Origin: Collinsella aerofaciens
GTDB lineage: Bacteria > Actinomycetota > Coriobacteriia > Coriobacteriales > Coriobacteriaceae
Assembly: GCF_015670745.1 (NCBI RefSeq)
Contig: NZ_JADPCH010000008.1
Span: forward strand, 26,351 to 90,350
Reading direction: 5' to 3'
Length of the DNA stretch: 64,000 nt
Made by a program: the position numbers and the translations under genes. The notes below the pieces were generated by a model. The model saw only the letters and a list, made by a program, of their open reading frames with translations, was not told where the DNA came from and searched no databases. This document shows, one piece after another, positions 51,413 through 60,432 of the stretch; position 1 is the first letter of the stretch, and each line of letters begins with the position of its first letter.

Positions 51413-51453
51413 AAAACCACCACAAAGGGGACAGGTACCTTTGTGGTGGTTTT
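51413..51453. repeat. GGGACAG-core palindrome (type B)
   Basis: AAAACCACCACAAAGG (51413-51428) and CCTTTGTGGTGGTTTT (51438-51453) are 16-bp perfect arms around GGACAGGTA. It begins 6 bases after the lgt stop. The arms differ from type A but the core is the same. Confidence 0.9.
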
Positions 51454-51490
51454 GCCGAGTTTGATAGGTTTCTAGAAAGGCTTTCGGACT

Positions 51491-53674
51491 GTGAAGGATC
51501 CCGACCTCTCCACAACGGCTGCGCGCGACGCTGCCCGCATCGTCTGGTTTAAGCGCTATCCCGCCAAGCAGACGCTCATCGCATTTTTGCTCGCGCTGTT
51601 GGCGACCACGGCGTTTTCCATCGATCCCGCCCCGGTGTCGAGCAACGCAGTCTTGGCAATTGACCCCAAAGCCTCGGGCATGCTGTACGTGTGCTACGAG
51701 GTGCTCCTCTCGTTTGCCGGCCATACCGACGCGGTCATGCTGCTTGCGCTTGCCTGCCTGCTCACGCTGCCGTTTCGCTACGTGTTCTTTGGCCGCGGCG
51801 ACGCTTGGCGTCCCTCGGTGATCCTTCCGTCGCTGTTCTTTGCCGTCTGCATGGTGTTTGGCCGCAGCTACGACCTCACCGATTCGGCCGAGATCGTGCT
51901 CGGCGACAAGGCCCGCATCATCTGCGCCTGGATAGGCGGTGCGGGCTGGATGCTCTTGGCGGTCGTTGCCTTCTACCTTGCCTTCGAGTGTCTAGATTGG
52001 CTGAGCTCTCGGCGCATTCCGTTTTCCGAAGCGCACTTTGGCCGCGTATGGCGTGTGGCTCACGCCGTGCTCTCGGTCCATCCCTTTGCCGGGCCCTTCC
52101 TGGTGCTCATGATCGCCTGGGCGCCCACGCTCATCGCTTCGCTGCCCGGCCTTTTTATGGGAGACACGGGCGCGCAGATTCGCCAGTGGTTCAACTACCC
52201 CAACGGCACGAGTGACTACCTGCGTCTGCTCAATCCCAATGTGCTGCTCAACGGACATCACCCCGTGGTGCACACGGCTATCATCGGTTCGTGCGTCCAG
52301 CTGGGGCTTTCGCTGTTCAATAGCGCCAACGCAGGTCTTGCCATCTACACCTGCGCCCAGTTCGTCATTACGGCCGCCTGCATGGCCTATTCCATCTCGT
52401 CGCTGCGCAAGCTGGGCGTGAGCCTGCCGGTCCGCGGCGTGATCTTGCTGTTCTTTGTGTTTATGCCCATGTTCTCCAACTATGCGGCTCTGCTTACCAA
52501 AGATGTGCTGTTTGCCGACGCGTTTTTGGTGCTGTTGGTGCAGACCGTGAAGCTCGTGGCCTGCGGCCTGCCCCGTCGCGATGCCAATGCCGAGCGTGCG
52601 GGCGAACAGAGGCCCGTGCTCTTTGCGCGCCATGACTGGCTGCTGCTCGCTCTGGGCGCCATGGGTTCCACGTTTCTGCGTAACGGCGGCCTGGTGTTTC
52701 CCCTGGCGGCATGCGTAATCGCGGCGGCGTTTTGCGCATGGGACGCGCATGTGGCTCATCGTGCAGCCAAGCAGGCTGGTGCTGCGCCTTCGGGCGCCAT
52801 CCCGCGTTTCCGCTGGGTGGGAGTTCTTGCGGTGCTTGCACTCTGCCTTGCCTCCAATATGTACTTCACTAAGGTCTTTATGCCGGCGCACGACATCACG
52901 CCTGGTTCCAAGCGCGAAATCCTCTCGATTCCGTTCCAGCAGACGGCTCGTTTCGTCCAAAAGCACGACGGCCTCAACTCGGGCGTCAACCCCACGGTTA
53001 AGGAGGACGGCACCATCGTGGAGGCTCCTTGCGACGGCTTGGTGACCGACGAAGAGCGTGCCGTGATCGACCGCGTGCTCAAGTACGAGAATCTGGGCCG
53101 CCGTTACAACCCAGATAAGTCCGATGCCGTCAAGAACTGCTTTAACGAGTACGCCTCGCAGGAGGACATCAAGGCCTATTTTGAGGTGTGGGCCCAGATG
53201 TTCAAAAAGGACCCCGGGTGCTATATCTCGGCGCTCATCAATAACTACTACGGCTACTTTTATCCGAGCGCTCGCGACGCATGGGTCTACAGCACGGCGC
53301 GCAGTGCCGAGATTATGGCGAAGCCCGATAACCTCAAGTACTTTGACTTCCATCCGGTCGATAGCAAGGTTGTGCGCTGGTGCGACCACCTGATCAACCT
53401 GTATCGCGTGGCAGTACAACGCATCCCGTTTATCTCGCTCACCATGAGCTCGGCCACCTATGTGTGGATCATGATCGCCGTGGTGGTCTATCTGCTACGT
53501 CGTCATTCGTGGCGCGCGCTGGCCATTTGGGTGCCGCTGCTGGGCGTGCTCGCCGTGTGCCTGATCGGTCCCTGCAACGGCTCGACCTACATGCGCTACC
53601 TGTATCCGGTCATCGCCTGCATGCCCTTTGCCGTCGGCGCCACCATCACCCGCAGCGACCTCCTCTGGTCCTAA
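51491..53674 (+). CDS. Polytopic membrane protein (DUF6020-like)
   Basis: Protein of 727 residues with about 12-14 membrane segments and two larger outer loops. GDTGAQIRQWFNYPNG, NGHHPVVHTAIIGS and MPMFSNYAALLTKDVLFADA are blocks I associate with uncharacterised DUF6020-type proteins, which look like GT-C glycosyltransferases with an acidic site in the first loop. A role in surface-glycan assembly is therefore possible but unproven. Start GTG 51491 with GAAAGG upstream. Stands alone after lgt. Confidence 0.75.
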   Translation: MKDPDLSTTAARDAARIVWFKRYPAKQTLIAFLLALLATTAFSIDPAPVSSNAVLAIDPKASGMLYVCYEVLLSFAGHTDAVMLLALACLLTLPFRYVFFGRGDAWRPSVILPSLFFAVCMVFGRSYDLTDSAEIVLGDKARIICAWIGGAGWMLLAVVAFYLAFECLDWLSSRRIPFSEAHFGRVWRVAHAVLSVHPFAGPFLVLMIAWAPTLIASLPGLFMGDTGAQIRQWFNYPNGTSDYLRLLNPNVLLNGHHPVVHTAIIGSCVQLGLSLFNSANAGLAIYTCAQFVITAACMAYSISSLRKLGVSLPVRGVILLFFVFMPMFSNYAALLTKDVLFADAFLVLLVQTVKLVACGLPRRDANAERAGEQRPVLFARHDWLLLALGAMGSTFLRNGGLVFPLAACVIAAAFCAWDAHVAHRAAKQAGAAPSGAIPRFRWVGVLAVLALCLASNMYFTKVFMPAHDITPGSKREILSIPFQQTARFVQKHDGLNSGVNPTVKEDGTIVEAPCDGLVTDEERAVIDRVLKYENLGRRYNPDKSDAVKNCFNEYASQEDIKAYFEVWAQMFKKDPGCYISALINNYYGYFYPSARDAWVYSTARSAEIMAKPDNLKYFDFHPVDSKVVRWCDHLINLYRVAVQRIPFISLTMSSATYVWIMIAVVVYLLRRHSWRALAIWVPLLGVLAVCLIGPCNGSTYMRYLYPVIACMPFAVGATITRSDLLWS

Positions 53675-53675
53675 T

Positions 53676-53709
53676 TTGGTGCATTGGGGTCAGGTTGCTT
53701 TGCACTAAG
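53676..53709. repeat. Degenerate GGGGTCAGG palindrome
   Basis: TTGGTGCATT (53676-53685) pairs loosely with TTTGCACTAA, 8 of 10, around GGGGTCAGGTTGC. It has the same layout as the GGGACAG elements (stop codon, arm, G-rich core, arm) and is probably a diverged relative. Confidence 0.5.
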
Positions 53710-53839
53710 GGGCTGTATCATCACGACGCCTTCATTTTGGGGTTTATCTCGCAGGCCAGTAGGTATATCATAACGACGTTTGTTTATATTGCCCGAGCAT
53801 CTGCGCTGGGCTTTAGGTCGAAACCGATAGGAGACACGT

Positions 53840-54646
53840 ATGTCCGGACACTCTAAGTGGGCCACAACCAAGCATCGTAAGGGCGCGCAGGACGCCAAGC
53901 GTTCCGCCCTCTTCTCCAAGCTGAGCCGCAACATCACCGTTGCTGCCCGTCTCGGCGGTGACCCGCTGCCCGAGAACAACGCCAGCCTCGCCGCTGCCGT
54001 TGCTAAGGCCAAGGCTCAGTCCATGCCCAAGGACAAGATCAAGTCCGCTATCGACAAGGCTTTTGGTTCGGGTGCCGATGCCGCCGTCTACGAGAACATC
54101 GTGTACGAGGGCTACGGTCCCGCCGGTGTCGCCGTCTACGTTGACTGCCTGACCGACAACCGCAACCGCACCGCCGCTGATGTCCGTTCCGCCTTCTCCC
54201 ACGCTGGTGGCAACCTGGGCACCTCGGGCTCCGTCGCCTTCCAGTTTGAGCGCAAGGGCCAGATCGTCGTCGCCAAGGAGATCCTGGACGAGAACGCCAA
54301 GAAGGAGACCATGATCGCCAACGGTCCTGCCGGTGACGAGGATGAGTTCATGATGGCCATCGCCGAGGCCGGTGGCGAGGACTACGAGGACGCCGGCGAG
54401 GAGTGGATCGTCTGGACCGCTGCTAACGACGTCATGGCTGTCTCCAAGGCGCTCGAGGAGCAGGGCGTCCAGGTCAAGGGCTCCGAGACCACCATGGTCC
54501 CGACCACCCCGACCGAGGTCTCCGGTACCGACGCCAAGAAGGTCCAGCGCCTCATCGACCGTCTCGAGGAGCTCGACGACGTCCAGGACGTCTACAGCAC
54601 CATGGACATGACCGACGAGGTCATCGCTGCCCTCGAGGAGGAGTAG
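53840..54646 (+). CDS. yebC: YebC/PmpR family protein
   Basis: Protein of 268 residues, about 20 longer than usual because of an acidic insertion near 170-200. It starts SGHSKWATTKHRKGAQDAKR, then FSKLSRNITVAAR, NASLAAAVAKAKAQSMPKDK and YEGYGPAGVAVYVDCLTDNR, all diagnostic. Members act as transcription regulators and, as shown recently for some, help ribosomes through proline stretches; the zinc-ribbon protein at 57675 has such a stretch. Monocistronic with its own terminator. Confidence 0.94.
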   Translation: MSGHSKWATTKHRKGAQDAKRSALFSKLSRNITVAARLGGDPLPENNASLAAAVAKAKAQSMPKDKIKSAIDKAFGSGADAAVYENIVYEGYGPAGVAVYVDCLTDNRNRTAADVRSAFSHAGGNLGTSGSVAFQFERKGQIVVAKEILDENAKKETMIANGPAGDEDEFMMAIAEAGGEDYEDAGEEWIVWTAANDVMAVSKALEEQGVQVKGSETTMVPTTPTEVSGTDAKKVQRLIDRLEELDDVQDVYSTMDMTDEVIAALEEE

Positions 54647-54715
54647 CGCCTGCACGGGTTAAGCCGTGCATATCTGGGCATAATGAAGCGAGCATGCAAG
54701 CCTCGTGGAATAGAT

Positions 54716-54757
54716 GAGCCGGATCCGCGTGCGTAGAGCACCGGACCCGGCTCTTTT
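54716..54757 (+). terminator. Terminator after yebC
   Basis: GAGCCGGATCCG (54716-54727) pairs with CGGACCCGGCTC (54742-54753), one mismatch, followed by TTTTA. Confidence 0.85.
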
Positions 54758-54811
54758 ATAATGATGCGAACCGTTTTGCATTCTGTGGACCGAAACCTGA
54801 AGGGAGCGCGC

Positions 54812-55357
54812 GTGCGCGTACTCAAACGAGCCCTAGCGATCGTGTATCTTGCCGCCGCCATCGTGGCGCTGGGTACGCTTGTCTGCCAGTTCTGGGGACC
54901 GTATACGTATCGCTTTATGCTGCTGTTGCGTGACACCATGCCTCGCGTCGTCGTTACGGTGTGCGCCGCCATCGTGGCACTTGGCGTGCTTATCGGGTTT
55001 TTCCGCCTGATGTTCGCGCGTCGCGAGCCGTCCTGCGTGCATCCGGCGGGGGAGCGCAATATCGAGGTCACGCTCGCAGCGCTTTCCTCGTGCGCCCGTG
55101 CCGCGGCGGAGTTCGATGATCGCGTGATGGTTGAGCATATCGAGGCGCGCGTTCAAGGCTCCGACGAGTCGCGCGTTCGTTTTAAGGTCGAGGCCATCGC
55201 ACTCGACGACCGGGACGTGGCCTCTCAAGCTATCGCGATGCAGCAGCGCATCGAGAAGGCCTGCGACACCATGCTCGGCACGCCGGGCACGACCGCGCGC
55301 GTCCGTTTTTTGCCGTCCAAGACTACCGTCCAGACCGTGGAGGTTTCCGGTGAGTGA
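54812..55357 (+). CDS. AmaP-like membrane anchor for Asp23
   Basis: Protein of 181 residues with two N-terminal membrane segments (about 5-27 and 42-65) and a cytosolic beta/alpha domain. This is the layout of AmaP (alkaline shock response membrane anchor), which recruits Asp23 to the membrane in staphylococci. It is the first gene of the AmaP-DUF2273-Asp23 operon. GTG 54812 follows AAGGGAG by 5 bases; an ATG 17 codons upstream lacks a binding site. Sequence similarity is weak; context supports the call. Confidence 0.78.
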   Translation: MRVLKRALAIVYLAAAIVALGTLVCQFWGPYTYRFMLLLRDTMPRVVVTVCAAIVALGVLIGFFRLMFARREPSCVHPAGERNIEVTLAALSSCARAAAEFDDRVMVEHIEARVQGSDESRVRFKVEAIALDDRDVASQAIAMQQRIEKACDTMLGTPGTTARVRFLPSKTTVQTVEVSGE

Positions 55358-55727
55358 TACCAACCAAGACAAGACCGCCCGCACGCCGCGCCTGACGATC
55401 GACCAGAACGCTACGCCGGCAGGCGAGACCACCGACACCAAGCCCGAGGCCGGCGAGCAGCATGACGTTGCCGCTAACGACTTTGACGATGCCATGGGTC
55501 TCATCAAAGGTACGGGCGCTGCTATCTGGAGCTATGCCGTGCGCCATCCCAACACTACGCTCGGCGCCGTGGCAGGCTTTATCCTCGCTGTGCTGGTACT
55601 TACGTTGGGCCTGTGGGACACGCTCGTCATCGCATTCTTTGTGCTGATCGGCGCCGTGATCGGCCAGATTCGCGACGGCGAGAACGGTATCGTCAACTTC
55701 TTCGGCCGCCTGTTTAGCGGCCGCTAA
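55350..55727 (+). CDS. DUF2273-like small membrane protein
   Basis: Protein of 125 residues. A polar, acidic N-terminus (1-60) is followed by two membrane helices (about 68-108; TLGAVAGFILAVLVLTLGLW, then LVIAFFVLIGAVIGQIRDG) and a short tail. The GAVIGQIRDG end is typical of DUF2273 proteins found beside asp23. GTG 55350 overlaps the previous stop, so translation is coupled. It probably stabilises the Asp23 membrane assembly. Confidence 0.82.
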   Translation: MSDTNQDKTARTPRLTIDQNATPAGETTDTKPEAGEQHDVAANDFDDAMGLIKGTGAAIWSYAVRHPNTTLGAVAGFILAVLVLTLGLWDTLVIAFFVLIGAVIGQIRDGENGIVNFFGRLFSGR

Positions 55728-55771
55728 TACGTATTCGACTGTCGCATCCGCGGCAGGCATAAGGAGGAACC

Positions 55772-56299
55772 ATGGCTTTTAACACGAAGGTCGATGTAGC
55801 CGATACCGAGCTCGAGACGAACGAGGCCGTCGCCGCCGAGGCGGAGGACGTAACGCTCGAGAACGAGGCGCTCGTCGAGGCCGAGTCCGATGCGGACGAG
55901 GATAACGAGGAGATGGATGAGGAGGCGGACGAGTCCGAGGACTCGCTGACCTATTCCAACGGCGTGATCGAGAAGATCGTCGCCATGGCCACCCGCGAGG
56001 TTCCGCACGTTCTGGGCATGAAGGGTAACCTCATGCACTTTGTGCAGGAGCAGTTTGGTGCCGAGAACCTGACCAAGGGCGTGACGGTCGAGGTCACCGA
56101 TGACAACCGCGTGGTCGTCAACATCTCGGTCATCATCGAGTACGGCGCCTATGCGCCCGCGATCTTCGACGATGTTAAGGCACGTGTCACCGAGCGCCTT
56201 GCCGCGATGACCGGCCTTGAGGTGGCGGGCGTCAACCTGCGCATCGAGGATGTCATCACCCCCGAGGAGTACGAGCACCGCACCAGCCAGCACGAATAA
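55772..56299 (+). CDS. Asp23/Gls24 family envelope stress protein
   Basis: Protein of 175 residues. The first 60 are a very acidic, disordered leader (about every second residue Asp or Glu). The Asp23 domain follows (YSNGVIEKIVAMATREVPHV, TVEVTDDNRVVVNISVIIEY, VARVT-like and MTGLEVAGVNLRIEDVITPE blocks). Family members are abundant membrane-associated proteins linked to cell-wall stress. Third gene of the operon. AAGGAGG lies before the ATG. The acidic leader is longer than I would expect. Confidence 0.9.
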   Translation: MAFNTKVDVADTELETNEAVAAEAEDVTLENEALVEAESDADEDNEEMDEEADESEDSLTYSNGVIEKIVAMATREVPHVLGMKGNLMHFVQEQFGAENLTKGVTVEVTDDNRVVVNISVIIEYGAYAPAIFDDVKARVTERLAAMTGLEVAGVNLRIEDVITPEEYEHRTSQHE

Positions 56300-56332
56300 C
56301 CTTCCAAAAAGGGATGTTTGTTTTGGCAGGTT
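56298..56332. repeat. Degenerate type A palindrome
   Basis: AACCTTCCAAAA (56298-56309) pairs with TTTTGGCAGGTT (56321-56332), one mismatch; the core is shortened to GGGATG. It overlaps the TAA of the Asp23 gene and is followed by TTATCTG, as in the copy at 3610. Confidence 0.82.
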
Positions 56333-56350
56333 TTATCTGCGAAAACGTCA

Positions 56351-56390
56351 AACGGCCGACAGCGCAAGCAAAAGCGCGGTCGACCGTTTT
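56351..56390 (+). terminator. Terminator of the Asp23 operon
   Basis: AACGGCCGACAGCGC (56351-56365) pairs with GCGCGGTCGACCGTT (56374-56388), with two non-pairing positions, then TTT. Confidence 0.75.
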
Positions 56391-56504
56391 CTATATAGCC
56401 TCGATCTAGTCATACCGCTCGTCTAACTAAGGGTTGCAATCTTCGCGTTCCGCGTTACCCTAATGGGCGCATTGTTTCCAAATTGTTAACGAGGGGTTGC
56501 CGTA

Positions 56505-57527
56505 ATGGCCGACGAACACGAGACCGAAAGCAAGGCATGGGCGATTGAAGCCGCTGCGGCAGAGGCGGCGTCGCGTGCCGCCGAGGAGGTGCATCGTCCT
56601 CCGGTGGTGCCGATGGAGCGCGTCGTCGGTCGCGAGGATATCGAACGTGGCGAGCGCGCCGGCCGCAAGCGCAGCCAGGAGCCAGGCTTTCCGCGCTTTT
56701 TTGCCGAGCTCAATCTGGGCCTGATCCTCACGGCCTTTGCCATCGTGGCTTTCAAAACGCCCAATCACTTTGCCTTCGGCGGCACCTCGGGCGTGTCGGT
56801 CATTCTTTCCACTCTGTTCCCGACTCTGCCCGTCGGCGTATTTATGTGGATTATCAACGCGGTCCTGGTCATCCTGGGTTTTATCTTTTTGGAGCGCAAG
56901 GCAATCCTTTGGAGCGTCTTTGCCTCGTTTGCGCTTTCGGCCTACGTCTCGCTGTTTGAGCTCTTCATTCCGACGGATGTTTCGATGACGGGCGATATGT
57001 GGCTCGACCTGTGTTTTGCCGTCATCTTGCCGGCGCTGGGCAGTGCCATTGTCTTTGACATTGGCGCCTCGACGGGCGGCACCGACATCCTTGCCATGAT
57101 CCTCAAGCGTCGCACGACGCTCGAGATCGGCCGTGCCCTGTTGCTGGTCGATATCGGCATCGTGACCATCGCGGCGTTTTTGTATGGCCCGCGCGTCGGC
57201 CTGTACTGCGTGCTTGGCCTGTTTGCCAAGACGCTCGTCGTCGATAAGGCCATCGAGAGCATCCATCTGCGCAAGGTCTGTACGATTATTTGCGCCGAAC
57301 CGCGCAAAGTCGAGGAGTTTATTGTCAAGCATCTCAACCGCACGGCAACGATCAGCCGTGGCTACGGCGCCTTCTCGGGCAAGTGCGTCACGGTGATTAT
57401 GAGCGTGCTGAGCCGTCGCGAGGCAGTGCAACTGCGCCGCTATACCCGCGATATCGATCCGGATGCGTTTATCACGATCGTTGACAGCTCCGAGATCGTG
57501 GGCAAGGGCTTCCGCGGCACGAACTAG
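56505..57527 (+). CDS. YitT-family membrane protein (DUF161/DUF2179)
   Basis: Protein of 340 residues. A polar N-terminal extension (1-70, Ala/Glu/Arg-rich) is followed by five or six membrane segments with FGGTSGVSVILSTLFPTLPV and FDIGASTGGTDILAMILKRR, typical of DUF161. A C-terminal cytosolic DUF2179 domain follows (CTIICAEPRKVEEFIVKHLN, GYGAFSGKCVTVIMSVLSRR). The function of the family is unknown; membrane transport is suspected. ATG 56505 follows GAGGGG. The long N-terminal extension is unusual for the family. Confidence 0.88.
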   Translation: MADEHETESKAWAIEAAAAEAASRAAEEVHRPPVVPMERVVGREDIERGERAGRKRSQEPGFPRFFAELNLGLILTAFAIVAFKTPNHFAFGGTSGVSVILSTLFPTLPVGVFMWIINAVLVILGFIFLERKAILWSVFASFALSAYVSLFELFIPTDVSMTGDMWLDLCFAVILPALGSAIVFDIGASTGGTDILAMILKRRTTLEIGRALLLVDIGIVTIAAFLYGPRVGLYCVLGLFAKTLVVDKAIESIHLRKVCTIICAEPRKVEEFIVKHLNRTATISRGYGAFSGKCVTVIMSVLSRREAVQLRRYTRDIDPDAFITIVDSSEIVGKGFRGTN

Positions 57528-57674
57528 CGCGGATATACCCTTCGAATCATTGAATAAAGCCGCCTACGTTGCAAATCGGTCATCTTGGGGTTGTCCCCAC
57601 ATTGGGCGATAATGTTGCCAAAGACATCGTTTGCGATCCAGGTGATTCGCTCTAGATACGAAGGGATGATTTCG

Positions 57675-59030
57675 ATGTTCTGTTCGCAGTGTGGCGCTCC
57701 CATGGGCGATAACGACAAGTTCTGCGGCGTGTGCGGTGCCCCTAATACCGAGGCCCCCCATGCCTCTGCCGGTTCCGTCCCGCAGGGCCAGCCCCAGCCG
57801 CAGCCCCAACCGCAGCCGTTCGTTGCGCCCCAGCCGGCTATGAACGTGCCCAAGGGCTGCATGGCGCAGGCCTTCAACGACATGATTAAGGTTCCCGGCG
57901 CCCTGGTTCGCGTATGCCAGATTGCCTTTTTGCCGGCGCTGATCTGCGTCGTGTCGGTGCTGGTGCTGTTTATCCCCGTTATCGGTGGCATCGCGGCGGC
58001 CATTGGCTTTTTGCTCGCTTACGTGGCAAGCGTGTGCGGCGCTGGCTTTGCTATCGAGTGGGGTCGCGACCTGTCGCTCAAGGACGATAACGGCATGGAG
58101 CGTCCGCTGCTGCGCTCGACCTCCTTTGGGCTGGGCATCTTCTCGTCTGTCATTACGAACGTGCTCGGGTTCGTGGCCATTATTCCGGTGATTGGCGTGG
58201 TGTTCTCGGTGCTTGAGAGCGCTGTGATCGGTGCCGTTGGTTCGTACTATTACTTCGGTTCGAGCGGCCTCGAGGGCGCACTCATCGGGTCGATGGGTCT
58301 GCTTGTCTTTGCCATGATCGTATCGGCGGTGTTGGGCATTTTCTTTAAGATGTTTGGTGACGCTGCCGTGATGCACTTTGCAGTCGCCGGCCGCGTGGAA
58401 AGCGCGTTTTCGCTCGAGAAGGTCTGGAAGTCCTACAAGGCCAACCTGGGCAAGCTGTTCTGCGCCTCGATTCTCCCCGAGTTTTTGACGGGCATTGTTT
58501 CCAATATCATCACCTGGATTTTCACCGCCATCTTTGGCTTTGTTGCCGCGCTGGTCATTAGCAGCTATGGCTACTACGGCTACTATTCTCGTCCTTCGGG
58601 TCTTGAGGCTATCATCGAGGGTGGCGGCATTACGCTCATCCTGTTCCTGATGATCATCGCCTTTGTCACCGTGTTCCTGAATGTGTTTGGCACGATGCTC
58701 AAATATCGTGCCGTTGGCTACTGGGCCGCGCGCCATGCCAGCGAGTGGGCCGATGAGGATACCGACGATGTCCTGACGTTCGTGCTCCCGGGTGAGAAGA
58801 AGCCTGCTCCTGCGGGGTTCAATCCCACGGCCGCCACTGGTGCTGCCCCTGCCCCGGCACCCGCGCCTGCACCCGCGCCTGCACCCGCTCCGGCACCTGC
58901 CCCGGCACCTGCCCCGGCACCCGCGCCTGCGCCCGAGGCGACGCCTGCGGAACCCGCTTGGAATGCCGTTGCCACGCCGGCGGATGAGCCGGGCGATAAT
59001 CCTGCTGCCGAAAACAATCAAACCGAATAG
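57675..59030 (+). CDS. Zinc-ribbon membrane protein with Pro-Ala repeat tail
   Basis: Protein of 451 residues. Residues 1-22 are a zinc ribbon (MFCSQCGAPMG, KFCGVCGAPN). A Pro/Gln/Ala linker is followed by about six hydrophobic segments (75-360) resembling DUF4013-type proteins. The tail has some 14 Pro-Ala repeats (about residues 395-425), encoded by a tandem 6-base repeat, then an acidic end. ATG 57675 is 9 bases after GAAGGG; an ATG at 57666 abuts that site. Function unknown; its neighbour shares the zinc-ribbon start. Confidence 0.82.
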   Translation: MFCSQCGAPMGDNDKFCGVCGAPNTEAPHASAGSVPQGQPQPQPQPQPFVAPQPAMNVPKGCMAQAFNDMIKVPGALVRVCQIAFLPALICVVSVLVLFIPVIGGIAAAIGFLLAYVASVCGAGFAIEWGRDLSLKDDNGMERPLLRSTSFGLGIFSSVITNVLGFVAIIPVIGVVFSVLESAVIGAVGSYYYFGSSGLEGALIGSMGLLVFAMIVSAVLGIFFKMFGDAAVMHFAVAGRVESAFSLEKVWKSYKANLGKLFCASILPEFLTGIVSNIITWIFTAIFGFVAALVISSYGYYGYYSRPSGLEAIIEGGGITLILFLMIIAFVTVFLNVFGTMLKYRAVGYWAARHASEWADEDTDDVLTFVLPGEKKPAPAGFNPTAATGAAPAPAPAPAPAPAPAPAPAPAPAPAPAPAPEATPAEPAWNAVATPADEPGDNPAAENNQTE

Positions 59031-59038
59031 TCGGTCGA

Positions 59039-59074
59039 GGCGCCCTGGGCAACTGAGCCCGGGGTGCCTTTTTC
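59039..59074 (+). terminator. Terminator
   Basis: GGCGCCCTGGG pairs with CCCGGGGTGCC around CAACTGAG (two wobble or mismatch positions), followed by TTTTTC. Confidence 0.82.
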
Positions 59075-59225
59075 TGCTGCGGAAGCAAGAAAATGCCTGG
59101 GAAATCGGTTGTAGCAAAATTTCTCGGAAATTGGTCAATGTTGCGCAACAACGTCGCGGCTATTGTTGAGAACATAGACGTGTAAGGTTTGAAGGCGTGC
59201 AACGCCTTAGGAAAAGGAGAAGCTT

Positions 59226-59909
59226 ATATTCTGTCCCACTTGTGGTTCTCCCATTTCGGATGATGCCAAATTCTGCCCCGTCTGCGGTTCTGCCGTCGGT
59301 GCCGCTCCCGCTGCTCCTGCTCCGCAGCCCGCGCCGCAGCCTGCATCTCAGCCCCAACCTGCTCCGCAGCCCACGAAGATTCAGCCCGCTCCGGTTCAGG
59401 CAGTTCAGCCTGCGCCTCAGCCCCAGCAACAGTACGCCGGGCAGCAGCAGTACGCCGGGCAGCAGCAGTATGCTCAGCAGCCTGCACCTGCCCCGATGGG
59501 CTATGCTCCGATTAAGACCGACCGTGGCGTAATCGGCTGGCTCCTGCTTTCCATCGTGACCTGCGGCATCTATTCGTATTACTTCCTCTATTGCCTCGCG
59601 CGCGACATCAATGTCATGTGCCAGGACGACGGTGATTCCACGCCGGGTCTGGCAGCATTTATCCTGCTGTCGTTCGTGACCTGCGGCTTCTACGCACTCT
59701 ACTGGTACTACAAGATCGGCAACCGCCTGCAGGCTAATGCTCCTCGCTATGGCCTGATGTTCCAGGAGAACGGTACCACCGTTCTTATGTGGCAGATCGT
59801 CGGCGCGCTGCTGTGCGGCCTTGGCTCCATCTTTGCCATGAACATCATCATCAAGAATACCAATGCCATGGCAACGGCTTATAACGTCCGTCTTGACGCT
59901 CGTGCCTAA
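59226..59909 (+). CDS. Zinc-ribbon DUF4234-like membrane protein, apparent AUA start
   Basis: Protein of 227 residues. It opens IFCPTCGSPISDDAKFCPVC, a zinc ribbon parallel to that of the gene at 57675 (MFCSQCGAPMG). A Pro/Gln/Ala linker with three QYAGQQ-like repeats follows, then about four membrane segments with GVIGWLLLSIVTCGIYSYYF and DDGDSTPGLAAFILLS, the DUF4234 pattern. AAAAGGAG sits 6 bases before ATA 59226. A stop at 59208-59210 and the lack of ATG, GTG or TTG before 59496 leave ATA as the only plausible start of the ribbon. Initiation at 59496 would drop the ribbon and linker. Confidence 0.78.
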   Translation: MFCPTCGSPISDDAKFCPVCGSAVGAAPAAPAPQPAPQPASQPQPAPQPTKIQPAPVQAVQPAPQPQQQYAGQQQYAGQQQYAQQPAPAPMGYAPIKTDRGVIGWLLLSIVTCGIYSYYFLYCLARDINVMCQDDGDSTPGLAAFILLSFVTCGFYALYWYYKIGNRLQANAPRYGLMFQENGTTVLMWQIVGALLCGLGSIFAMNIIIKNTNAMATAYNVRLDARA

Positions 59910-59922
59910 CGATAAGAGCGGC

Positions 59923-60399
59923 GTGAACAGCTCCCAGGGACATAAGGGCGCGGCGGAACTCATTCGCCGCGCCCTTTCTTGCATCGGCGCGCTCTTTGTC
60001 GCCTGGCTCGCACTCTACCTGCTCGATATCGGCTGCGTGTTTCGCCTGATGACGGGCATTCCCTGTCCGGGATGTGGCATGACGAGGGCCTGGCTGGCAG
60101 CACTGCGCCTCGATTTTGCGGCGGCCTTTGCCTACCATCCGCTGTTTTGGGTGGTGCCGATTGCGTTTGTGCTCGCGTTCGTGCGCGAGGAGGTGACGTC
60201 GAGCAAGCTAAAGCGCGGCATCGACATTGCGGTTATTGTTCTGTGCGTGCTGGTCGTTGCCGTATGGATCGTGCGCCTTATCAACCCGGCAGACGCGGGC
60301 CTGCTCTTTGGTGGCCACGCTCCCGCCGGAGTTCCCACCGATATCATCCACCTCGAAACCCCACGCTGGCTCACCATCCTTCGCTCTTACCTGTCGTGA
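59923..60399 (+). CDS. DUF2752-family membrane protein
   Basis: Protein of 158 residues with three membrane segments. The family motif is FRLMTGIPCPGCGMTRAWLA, followed by LRLDFAAAFAYHPLFW. It lies 13 bases after the DUF4234-like gene and is probably cotranscribed. GTG 59923 is taken as start; a GTG at 59902 would overlap the previous gene. Members are often found with zinc-ribbon/DUF4234 proteins; the function is unknown. The CPGC cysteines might bind metal or form a disulfide. Confidence 0.82.
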   Translation: MNSSQGHKGAAELIRRALSCIGALFVAWLALYLLDIGCVFRLMTGIPCPGCGMTRAWLAALRLDFAAAFAYHPLFWVVPIAFVLAFVREEVTSSKLKRGIDIAVIVLCVLVVAVWIVRLINPADAGLLFGGHAPAGVPTDIIHLETPRWLTILRSYLS

Positions 60400-60432
60400 C
60401 GGAGGACGCGCTAGAAAAACGGTCGACATATA

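Noticed and set aside
57564..59138. Minus-strand frame of 524 codons opposite the zinc-ribbon gene
   Set aside because: Arg/Gly/His-rich mirror of a membrane protein with a Pro-Ala repeat; no motif.
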